A DNA stretch of 64,000 nt from Motacilla alba alba (taxonomy: Eukaryota; Chordata; Aves; Passeriformes; Motacillidae). A model generated the notes under the pieces. That model was not told the origin of the DNA. It did no database searches and saw only the letters and a list, made by a program, of their open reading frames with translations. The stretch is from contig NC_052032.1 of assembly GCF_015832195.1 (NCBI RefSeq), positions 5,834,618 to 5,898,617 of the forward strand. Reading direction: 5' to 3'. The position numbers were made by a program, and so were the translations under genes. Below are positions 50,001 through 60,600 of this stretch, one piece after another; the first letter of the stretch is position 1, and each line of letters starts with the position of its first letter.

Positions 50001-51801
50001 CATAATATGTGGGCGGAAAGAATTTTTAATGTAGCTTGTGCACACATGTAACAGGCCAACAGTGCAGCTCTGAGTGGCTGCAGTCAGGGTGAGCACATTG
50101 GTCATGCAGCCTCTGTGCCTGTCACGTTGGAGAGCACCAAAATCACAAAAAAATTGCTGTCCATGTTCTTAAAAGCTTTTAACCCCCAGCTTTGGTGGCC
50201 TGGAGGAGACTTGTCCTGTTAGTGCCTTTGGAAAAGTCTCTTGTGGGAACTAACAGTATTAGTTCTTCAGCTGATCCAAGATGGATGAGGAAGAATGTGG
50301 AGGGTTATTGAGTTAAGCTCAGACTAGAAGTGCTCCAAGCTGAAACTGCTGTAGCAGGGAAGAATTTTCCCCATTTTTTTTCCCCCCACTATTTTTGCCA
50401 GCTTTTTACTGAAAAAAGACACCCACTTTTAACATCTGGATGATAACTTGCACCCATGTCTGTGGGTCCAGTGACACCTCAGCTCCTGAGTCTCGGCTCC
50501 TTTTGTTTTAAAGCCTGTCTGGTGACTCTCCTCTTCCACTGCAGGGTTTATTTGCTTTACCACACCTGGAGCCAAGTCCTATATGGAGGTGTGGCAGGAA
50601 GCATCATGGCCATAGCCTGGTTTGCCTTCACACAGGAGATCCTAACTCCCCTCTTCCCGAGGATAGCTGCGTGGTAAGTCTCTTTATTCTGTGGAGGTTT
50701 GTTATGGATGTTAGAAAGGAGAATTCCTGGGCTCTGTCCCAGTTTTGCATACTGGCTGTTGTGTAACCTGCTTTGTTCCTCCGTGTTTTCTTGTGCATGC
50801 ATATATACAAAGGATCGTATGTCCTTGGTAAGGGTGGGGAAGAGGGAATTCAATCAATTGCTACCTTTTGTAAAGCCCTGCTAAAGCTGTGAGGTGTGGC
50901 AGCCTGCTGGAGGAGCTCTGCAAGCTGAACAGCAGACCTTTCTTAATGAATGTCTAATGACCCAGTCAAATTGCAGAGCTATTTATGTGTAATATAGTCT
51001 GGAAATATTGCATAAGGAAAGAAAAATGTTTTTTTTAAATGTAACAAAGAATCCTTTTGACAGCCTGAAGTGATAGAATAGTACTGTTAAATAGAGCAGG
51101 TTTTGTTTTTGTTTTGTTTTTTTCTTTAAATCAAAATTCCAGTGAAGAAAGTCTAATTATTTCCCCTTTTCCACCCCATTGTCCTTCTTCAGGCCAATTT
51201 CAGAGTTCTTTTTAATCCGAGATACCAGCCTCATTCCTAACATCCTGTGGTTTGAATACACAGTCACAAGGGCAGAAGCAAGGTAAGTTCTGTTGGGAGT
51301 GGAGGAGCTGTTGCTGCTCTGACCTTTCAGATGCAGTTATCAATTAATTTTCTGATATGTAGCTGATAATTTTCAGCTGCTGTGGGTAGAATAGCTCGAA
51401 GTAAGGAAATACCAAGTTGTGGGTTAACGACTGCATCTGAAAGGTGAGTGTGGAGAGGGTGTGATTCAGGAATTTAATCTCATTTAAGTAGCATTTGAGC
51501 TCCCTGGCTTAGGGTTTTTGCAGGCAGTTGTTTATAATCTTGCATGCACACGTGAGCTTGTGTATGCTGAAGCTGGGGTGGGTGTTCTGGGAGTGTGGAG
51601 AGTGGGAAGGAACAATCAGCTTGTGGGGATGGCAAGGGCACTTTGGTTTTGTGTGGAGCTAAGCAGAGGCATACTTTAATCCCCTTGTCTTTCCCTCTGG
51701 CTTGCTGCAGCCCCCTGGGATGGGGCTGGGGCCCTGTGTCACCCGTGCCTGTGCTGCCTTGCAGGAACAGACAGCGCAAGCTGGGTACGAAGCTGCAGTG
51801 A
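38025..51801 (+). CDS. DOLPP1: DOLPP1 (dolichyldiphosphatase 1), complete
   Basis: ER membrane phosphatase of the PAP2 superfamily that converts dolichyl diphosphate, released on the lumenal side after N-glycosylation, to dolichyl phosphate for recycling. Exons: 38025-38100, 46227-46327, 47920-48004, 48264-48363, 49181-49279, 50545-50673, 51193-51282, 51765-51801. They total 717 nt, 238 aa plus TGA, the same length as human. Start context AAGATGG; the N-terminus [20 protein letters not shown] resembles human. Phosphatase motifs are seen: K77-x6-R84-P85, P100-S-S-H103 and S153-R154-x5-H160. Hydrophobic segments at about 32-53, 106-120, 138-151 and 167-185 fit a multi-pass membrane protein. The third motif has Gln164 where other PAP2 enzymes carry Asp, as I recall for the human enzyme too. 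The C-terminus is basic ([12 protein letters not shown]). Intron 1 is 8.1 kb. All junctions are in phase. Confidence 0.97.
38101..46226. other. DOLPP1 intron 1
   Basis: About 8.1 kb. The first 300 bp belong to the CpG island and include a G-rich tract (38341-38400) with a run of ten G. A CR1 element occupies 39954-40715. The remainder is ordinary intronic sequence in which I see no exon, RNA gene or further repeat. A long open frame spanning the start (37882-38964) is a product of GC-rich composition. Confidence 0.65.
39954..40715 (-). mobile_element. CR1-family LINE, antisense, about 760 bp
   Basis: The longest CR1 piece in the window. It begins with the reverse complement of a CR1 3' end (CATAGAATCATTTAAGTTGGAGAAGCCCCTGAGATCACAGAGTCCAGC) and continues through the familiar blocks about 'CTGCCCTGGGCAGCTCTGCCAGGGC', 'CTTTTCCTGATGTCC' and the reverse-transcriptase-proximal region ('GCTGTAAAAAGCAGTGTCAAAGGCTTTACTAA'). 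It is 5'-truncated, with no open reading frame for the polymerase. It lies in DOLPP1 intron 1. Confidence 0.88.
46328..47919. other. DOLPP1 intron 2
   Basis: About 1.6 kb with no recognisable exon, repeat family or RNA gene. The other DOLPP1 introns above 300 bases (48364-49180, 49280-50544, 50674-51192, 51283-51764) also contain nothing definite except the inverted repeats at 48725-48779. Confidence 0.55.
48725..48779. repeat. Short inverted repeats in DOLPP1 intron 4
   Basis: A 9-bp stem (TACCTGTAC, 48725-48733) faces its exact inverse (GTACAGGTA, 48737-48745) across a 3-base loop. It is followed by a perfect 12-bp palindrome ATGAAATTTCAT (48768-48779) within a run of AATGAAAT-like repeats to about 48812. 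The structure is seen; no function is known to me. Confidence 0.6.
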
Positions 51802-54286
51802 GCGGGACCGTGGGGACCAGGGCGCGTTCAACGGAGACACACGAGAGCAGAGACCTGGGAGCAGCAAGGAGCCTTTTAACAGACGGACCAAAGGAACAGG
51901 CAGGGACCATACCCAAAACCTGAAAGCCTTTGCTCTGCTTTAGCAGCTAAGCTGGATGCTCCCTGATGCATGTGGGACCGTGCAGGAGTAGAAACTCATT
52001 TTGAACACAGATGCACATGGTTGGATGTACCATCGTGTCTACGTCAGGGGAGGGGGGAGAAAATGCCTGGTGTCGTGTTCGGGGGAGGGAAAACCAAAAA
52101 TGAATCCTTTCTGTGACTTTTTTTTTCAGCATGAAATATACACACTATTTATTTATTTTTTTAAATGGAACTATTGTTTATGGGGTGGGTGAGGCGTTGA
52201 TTGTGTGTTTTGCTTTTTTCTTTTTTAATTTTTTTTGGAAGAAGATGACAAAACTATAATCTCAAGTTGGTCATGTTTAATTAGGGCTTCTAATTCTTAC
52301 ATGGTTCTTAGGAGGGAGGGGATCTAGGAGGGGTGACCAAGACAGAACGGAGAGGAAGACTTTCCTTTCTGCAGTCAGTGGGGGATCAAAATCGATTCCA
52401 ACTGTACTTTGTACAGACAAAAAAGACAGACTATAAAGATCTGATTTTTAACACTAGTGACAGTTCTGCAGGGAATCCTGCACAGATGCCAGTTAAAGGG
52501 AGTGTGTGTGTAAAACAAAAGAAAAACACAAATATACTGACTCTTATTTTTTTTTCCACTGCTGCTCCTGTTGTGTAATTAGCAAGAGTGTCCTTTTCAG
52601 AATCTCTTCTAGGTGGCAAGATTATCATACGTATCTCACATTTATTCCATCTCTTCCTTTATACTTTTATTATCTCAGGGTTGCTGTGATCTGTACAGCT
52701 TTTGTTGTACTGAGTGTGCCGAGGGCACTGGGAAGCCCATTGGTTCTAAGCAGTGCTGTGCTCCAGTGATAGCCAGCCCAAAGCCTTACAAAATTCAGTT
52801 GCTGGTCTCTGTCTTAAGCACTGGATTTTTTTTTTTCTGTTAAAGCTTAAGGGAGGGATTTTTAAGAATGAACATAGTGACAACCACAAGTGATCAAGGC
52901 AAATGACTAATAACTAGCTCAGCTGCTCTCTGAATTATTCCTTGAAGAGACCTGTTAGACTCCATCCATGAACTCCAAGTAGGGAACTTGTCCTAGCAGA
53001 GGCTCCAGCACAGTAGCTTGGTTGGGGTTCTGCAGCTGTAACCTTGAATGCTGAACTCCTACAAGCAAGTTTTGCTTTCCATCCTTCTTCCATTGCGATT
53101 CTCCGTGGCCGGTGGCGCTCTGGGTGCTGTGTCTCTGTGGGAGTGTGCCTGCCATCTCTGTGTGCTGGTGATGCCTACGACCTCTGTGACCCATGAGTGA
53201 CCTGGCAAGGGCTATACTCAAAGTGCTTCAGGGCTGTGCATGGACACTTTCTGTATTTCTAGTATATAATGCAGCAGTTCAAGTGTAACTACAGAGAAGT
53301 ATTTATTCAAAGCACAATTGACTTGAACTTTCACAGATAAAGGACAGCTTCTGAACTGGCTCAAAGGTCATCGGTGTGCCTTCGATGCAGTCATGAGCAG
53401 AGGTAAAATGACTGTCACATCTTAGTCTTGCTGCTTGTTTTACTATCTCCACTTTAATCAGACTCCTGCATTATAAAGCTGCTTGAAGTGAGATTTTTTT
53501 TTTTTATGTTCATCCTGGTTATATATTTTTTTTAAGTTTTCATCTGTGCCTGTTGCTATAGGAGTTTGTGTGTTTGTGTGGAGTGGGAGCTGCCCAGAGG
53601 GTAAACCTGTAGAAAGTGATCCTGATTCAGGAGATCAGGAATGAAGGCTGTTTAAATTTCTGTGTTTAACTAGCTACGGGTAGTAAATTAACTGTTTTCA
53701 GTTGGTACAGCAAGTATATATATATACATTTTGTAAGAACTGTTTAGCACTTGCATAACAGAAGCAATCCTGTAACATCTGAAGGACCCGAGCACTGGAT
53801 CTGCTTTGAAGGTGCATCATAAGCAAGAGGCATCTTGCAGCTTTCACAAGGACATGTGATCTGCCTTAGACCAGCTCTGTTGGGATGAGACAGGACATCA
53901 CATAGGTCCCATGACACGGTGGAACCATATGTTTCAGTTTGAAAATTGGTACTTATGTCTTGCAAAACCATTCATTTTCTCTTTATATCTCTCGTAAGTG
54001 CACTGACGAAGCCAGAACAGAGATCTCTTCCAAGGTTGCTGAAGGAGTGGATTGTTTCAGGAGTGGCTTAGCACTTCCCCAGCCTCTCGAGCTGTTACAA
54101 CAGACTGCTGGAAAAAATAAATATATGGGAACACCTGTTGAGCATAGGGAAGAGGGTTCACCTCCTCATGGAGAGCAGTGCAGTGTAAAAAGCTGTTCCA
54201 CTTCATGTTGCCTTCAAACCCAAGCTTCCTACAGTAATTCTTAGGAGTGAGGGAGAGGAAGAGCTCTTGTAAGACACTGTAATAAA
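51802..54286 (+). other. DOLPP1 3' UTR (end uncertain)
   Basis: Non-coding sequence after the DOLPP1 stop, rich in T and A runs, with a TATATATATATAC tract at about 53715-53727. A candidate poly(A) signal AATAAA lies at 54281-54286 followed by T/CT-rich sequence; others lie at about 54117, 54589 and 56198. The length of the UTR cannot be settled from sequence. Confidence 0.45.
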
Positions 54287-56173
54287 CTCTCCTCTGTTCT
54301 CTCTGAGTTGTTTGTAATCTGCATCTTCTGCCTACTTTTGCTGTACCTTTTCAGAAATCTTTGCAATACTTGATACACAGTAGAAACTCCTTAGTGATTC
54401 CATGGATTTTCCTAACTAAATGGTGCTGTGCAGGACAAAGATTTGAGCTCTGCCTTATTATCATACACTTGTATGAAGTCTCCTGCCACTAGTTTTCTGA
54501 AATTGAATGTTTTCTTTGGAATATATGGCTTTGCAAGCAGATGCTTTCTCTTCCTCCCCTGTATTCAAAGGGGGTGGATGGAGAGATGACAATAAAAGGA
54601 AGGTGACAGAATGCTGTGGTTCACTGTTCTTGCTATCCCCACACAAACATTGTCCCATTAAGTGCAGTTATGTAACTTCTGCACTGTTTAAGGAGTTTTA
54701 AGCCTTTTTGTAGCATTTATCTGTTTATTGTGTCCCAGTTTATTCAACAAATGTTTCCAAACTTTGCATGACATGGATCCCACTACCCAACAGTATTTAA
54801 CACAGCTAACCAACAAAACATGCAACACTATCAGGCTGTGTCAAAAATTGCACTCACCCCAAGAGTTATCTGAATATTTTCAGTCTATGAATTTCTGAAA
54901 TAATTTGTTCCGAACTGGTCATTTTTCTGGAGTTTTAGTTTCTTCTACTTAATGTGCCTTTAAGACAAGTGACATCTCTTGATAAAACAATCAGAAACAG
55001 GGAGAACATTATTCAGTAAGTCAACAGTGAAAAAATCTTGAAGATACAAACCAGAAGGACATCACATTTTAGAACTTGTACAGTAAGAAAAGACTTTTTA
55101 AAGGAAAAACCTTGTAATGATTTTAGTGTCCTTGCAAGCACTTTAAAAATCAACCTCATTCATCTGAATTTCAGCTCTGTGTTTTAATAAGGTGGTTTAT
55201 GAATCTTGGATCTCTTTCAGTCTGCTCCCTGCAGCTGTAATCTGCTGAAGCTAGTGGGATGTCCAGATTTAGATCCAGAGTAGATCAATCCAATCTTCTG
55301 AGGTACAGTCTTCAGCAGCACATGCTTATGCTCAGTCTTTACCAGGCACTTTGCTTTGAGAGCCTTCCCCTTTGAGACAGAAGTGGAAAAGGGCCAGTCT
55401 CAAATACTTCAGTGGCGCTGCTTGTGCTTGAAGGCATTGCAGACATGGAAAAATAATTCATCCCCTGGTAACAGAGGCTGATTCAGTATGGGGGGAGGAT
55501 TACTTTGGCAAAAGGAATATTTTTCCCATGTAAAAGGCTCCATAAATCCAGATGTTATTCCAGTAAGGTTTGTTCTTGTCTGTAGTATTTACACAATCAC
55601 TTAGAGTTTGATAATACTGAGTATCCTCTTGCAGTTTTCAGTCTGATTGATACAGAGGAGTGACCAGAGCAGGGATTTCTGCTTGCAGGTCTGTAGTGCT
55701 CCTATTCATGTTTTTAGGCTGTCTCACTCCATTCAGGATTCTTCTAAAAGATCAACTAAATCCATGTAGATGATGTGAAAGTGGCAGTTCACTCAAGTTC
55801 AGTACAATCACTGGCTGTGCAGGTGAGTTTCAATTAAATTTTCCTCTTTTAAGGTATGTTATTAGGCATAAGATAGAAGCTTTGAAATAACATCCTTTCA
55901 GGAAAAAAAAAATGCCAAAGCATTGGCATGTATATTTTGAGAAGCAAATCAGAATTTTTTTTCTTCTTTTACTTTAAAAAGCTTTAGTGCAAATTTGTTC
56001 ATATATGTTCATCAAGGCACTTTGATCATGTCCCTTGCAATTATTTCCCTGTTAGCAAAACAGGCCATCGCACTCCTAATGCTTCTTGTTTATGGTGACA
56101 TCCCAGCAGACACATCTTGAAGGGTGTGCAATTTAAATACAGAAGTCCTACTGCAGAAAGAGCACTAGAATTC
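54287..56173. other. Region between the converging DOLPP1 and CRAT 3' ends
   Basis: AT-rich sequence with no open frame of interest and no recognised mobile element. It may belong to a longer DOLPP1 3' UTR or be intergenic. Confidence 0.5.
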
Positions 56174-57694
56174 TTTATTACCATATGGTTTTACTAAATA
56201 AAAGTGTAGTCAGGAGCCTGGGTTCTGACAGATTGGTTGGAAGTAGTTCCTATGCTACCATTGTATGTTAATGTTTATATATAATCTTTTACTGTCTCAA
56301 GTTTGTCAACTGAACATAAAAACAGGATCAGATGAGATCATTCTCTCACAGAATAAAGCTGGCACAAATTGGAGTAGTATTTCAGTAAGAAATAACTCCC
56401 CAGAGTGGCAGAAAAGGTGCTGTGCAGGAACAGTGGCTGCCACAGTGCAGAAAAAAAACCTACAGCTTTCTTCCTGTTTTTCAAGATTTTCTGCCTTGTC
56501 ACAGCAGAGTGAAAGAAGGGTTTCTGCAGCTGTTTTTCCTTTGCCCTTTAACAGATTTCAGCTCTTGGGCCAGGAATGGAAGTATGTTCTGGAGTTCCCA
56601 GTCAGAAACATCCTTCTTTGTCCACAGCTCAGGCATAACATTGTGCACAAAAAGGCTGTTTCTGAAAGCAAGGTGTAAAACCACACTGGGTTAATGTGTG
56701 TGTCCTGAAGGACATCAGGCATGTGGCTTGTTAATAAAGAGTCAGCATCTTTTTCTTTTCCTCAGCTCCAAAAAAGTGTAATGGAGCAAGTGTCCTGCTA
56801 AATGCCTAAGAAATTCCTTCTCATCTCTGCAGCTGTGAAGGTACATAAAGCCAAAGCTGGCAAAACTTACATGAGGAGAGTTTCCTAGAAGCTTTATGGG
56901 GAAAAAGCTTAAGGCTGAGCTGCATGATCAATGATAGGACCATGGCAGGAAGCTTAACAAAAAGCCCAGAGCAAGAACAACAACAAAAATAACCTGAAAC
57001 AGTAAAAATCACCTTAGTTTGCATCAAATCATGTCCTGTTGTTAAGAGGGTCAGTGTTAGACGAAGGCGATCCCAGTGTCTTGAACAAGGGGAAGGGAAC
57101 ATTCCTGTAGAGCCTGTACTGGTTGGAGTGCCTGGGATAAGTAGTTCAGTGTACTCTAACGAGACTGGATCTGCTCTGGCTTAACTTCCTTCTCCCCTTG
57201 CTGAAGCTGAATGATGAGGCTTTGCTGGAGCAGTAGAAAAATCTTCACTCAAGACTGGAAGATGCTCTTCAGAAGATGAAACCAGGAAAAAGACTTGGTT
57301 TTACAGTAGTTCTATCATACAATAAATATTCCCTGCTTTTCATGGACAAGAACTACCTTCCTCACCAAATGGATTTAGATACTGGCAAGGACTGTGCTTT
57401 CTGTCTTCCCTTACAGTAGTTTTCATAAAAATCATATTTGCGTCCTCTTTGAGGACAGGAAGGTGCACTTTGCATTGATGGGAGAGGCCCTCTCAGTTCT
57501 ACTTTGGTTTGAGGCAGTGTTTCCTCTCACTACAGAGTCTGACAGCTGTGGGTGACTATTCTGTAACATCTTGCTGAAAACAAATGGCAGATATCTCCTT
57601 AGGTTCCAGGGCAAGCTGTTCTCTGAATCGTTTTCTGAGGAACTGGGAGCTTCAGTGCATCAGGGATAGCCCATTTAACTGGGGGGTTTCCCTC
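56174..57694 (-). other. CRAT 3' UTR with candidate poly(A) signal
   Basis: On the minus strand the first AATAAA after the CRAT stop is at 56179-56174 (plus-strand TTTATT), giving a 3' UTR of about 1.5 kb. I saw no earlier canonical signal. No coding sequence is seen. The poly(A) position is inferred from the hexamer alone. Confidence 0.4.
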
Positions 57695-60600
57695 TTACAG
57701 TTTGGATTTGGGAGCAGCCTGGAGCAAGATCCTCATGTCTAGCAGTGCTTTCTCAAGGTAATGTGCCATGCGGGCTGCGTTTGTGTCAGCACAGCTATTG
57801 AAGGCTGAAATTGCAAAGTTGATGTGTTCCTCCATAGGGTTGTAACACACTCCGTAGCCATCTGGAACCACGGGACCAAAACACATCACGCAATCTGTCT
57901 TGGCTGGGACCTGTGGAGACAATGTGATTAAAACCTTCTGACCAGTCAGAGAAAAATGAAACCATCAAATGGAAGCAGCTCTGTCAACAGAGGAAACTCA
58001 TCTCATTAAACTGCTCTAGAAGGGCCTTTGGTCACCCTTACCTCCCACCACGTGTGCTGGATCCTACCATTTAACAGCAATGTGTTTTCCTCTGCATTTG
58101 CACAGGAGTGCTTCTCCCCAGGGTAAGCTTGTAGTAAGTCACAAGTAGAATCATTCAGTAAGAATCAGAGCACAGCACTTAACACAAAGCTCTTATGGCT
58201 GCTGCCTTCATTGGTATCACTTGGATTCAGACACCAAACACTCTTGGTGATCTTGGCTTTGGTTATGTTAGTGTTTTACACGTCTGTGAGAGGCTGTGGC
58301 AGGTGCAAGATCAGATCTGTAGCTTTGTGGGATTGACAGCCAGCTTAGAAATTTCTGACCCAATGTAGATGAGTTTCTAACAAAAAGGAACTGAAGAGAA
58401 ACATGGAGAAGGAAGGCATGAGAAGGAACAGAGAGTGCTTTTGGCTCAAATGAGTTGTACCTGGCTGGTTGAGAGATTGAAGTGCATTGCAACAGCATAG
58501 GCTGTGTCCATGAAGAGCTCAGGCATGCTCACCAGGTCCTCGATTGCCTGGAGCTTCAGCCCCAGGAGGTGCCGGTCTATTGCATTGCCCCGTATGGCCT
58601 GGGGGAAAACAAGCATGGACAGATGAAAGCCAGGCCTGCAGCAAGAGAGCAAAACTATTTCTTTGGGTTAAAGAAGAGAACACTTCTAAGAAGTCTCTAA
58701 AGTTACAAGGAAACTAGATGTTGCTGTTAAGACCAAGAATCTTGTTTGTAAGGACTGTGAAATTAAACACACCAGTGGAAACAACCTTACAGTTCCTGCC
58801 CATGGACTCCTACTGGTTTAAGGGCTCCTTGTGCAACTTCGGTGTTTATCAGCAACAATGATGGTAAGAAATGAAGCTATTGTAATACTTGATTCTCTCC
58901 TTTAGGCCAGTCACAAGGGACACTTAAGACACCAGCTAGAGAGGATTAAGTCTGTGGCTTTAGAGCACTGTCACATCAGAGTCAGACCTTTGCAACACTG
59001 ATGGCCACTCTGCTGTGTCAGGAGCAAAAGATGTTCAGGTTTTGTCTTTCCCCAGAGCTCTCATTTGCTGGGTAAAGCCCCAAGCCTGTCTGCAGGAGAG
59101 GACACTCACCATGTCTGTGTATTCCCGGTGGGCCTGCGTGGCTCTCCTCAGCAGGTCTGCTTTCTCCTGGTCCTGAAAACACACAGATGTTTTAACATTT
59201 CTGCTTTGTGTGTCTGCATGAAACTCATTTACATTTACTAGATTTTATTTTTACATAATTTTGTTTGGCAGGGTTACTTCATTCTGAATAGAGTTCATCC
59301 ATCAGTAGCAGAACTTAGTTTGAGTAGCTGAACAGCCTTACAAAGGACTTTTTGGTGGGCTCAGAAACATCCACATGATGCTTCCCAGGCTTTCAGTACA
59401 TATGATAGAAAAGTCAAATCAAACCCCTGATGTGTAAAGATACTGCAAGCTATGGTTTAGCTCAATATGGGGTGCAGCCCTTCTTAGCTGTAACCAGATG
59501 GCACAGGGTTAGCCAAATAAACAGCTTTTCTCTTTTCTGGATTCCCCTTACTCCACTTCTTTGAGATCCTCACCGATTTGTCAGGGCTGTCCATGGATTG
59601 CACAAACTTGAGGGAGTCCACCGAGGCGGAGCGGATGGTGTCGGTGCGGCCCAGGCGGAACATCCTCAGTGACGCGCTCTCGTACGTGGCACAGGCGCGG
59701 CCGTACATCCTGCGACAGCGAGGAGAAAGCCACACCAGTGAGTCTGCCCTGGGAGAGCCTTGTCTGTGCCAGCTTTATCAAGCTCACGTGTTTGAGTCTG
59801 TCGGTGAGGAGGTTGAGGAATGACCTATGGGTGGTCTTACCTGTAGTATGCCAGCTGCAAGGCCAGCTGGATAAAAGCATCAGGGCTTATCTTCTCTGAC
59901 TTGGGGAAACCTTTCCCAAATTGATGAAAGACCATGACTTTGATATCCAGATCTTCAACCATTCTACAAGGAAAGAAAGAGGAACCTGTTCCTTTGTTTG
60001 TTGATCATTTGTGTACCACAGTGGAATGGATTTGCTTTCACAAGGCTCAGAGGGAACAGGCGATCTGGATCTGACCTATGCAGGGACAGAGAGCTCCAGC
60101 ACACACAGGTCTCTTTGGGCAGCACCATAGAGGTAAGAATTTTTGGCCACTGCTGAAAATCTTCACCCGGTTAGATGGTCATGTGTGTGTTTATACTCCA
60201 GTATTCTTGGCTGGATCCAGTAAAGCCTTGCTCTTTCTTAGCAAATGGGATGAATCAGTAATAACCCTTTTCCACCTCTGACCTTATTCCTGGCAGTGCT
60301 TTTCACCTCAGCTCAATGCTGTTGAGTCCAGAAGTTACTGGGAAAACTCCCTGGCTGTAGTGGGGAAAGCCTCATTTAAACCACTGACAGGCTTCAAAGG
60401 GGGACTAGAATTACTCCCTCAGTCACCCACCCACTTCTCCATACTCACATGTTGAGGTTTTGCTTTGCCTTCTCTATGTCATTCTTGATTTCTGGGGTGA
60501 TGTTAAACCGCAGCTTTTTGGGCACTGGCAGATGAACTGTCGGCGATTTGCCCGTCTCGGGTTTCTTCCTGCACAGAGAAATGGTTCTGTTTGACCAGAC

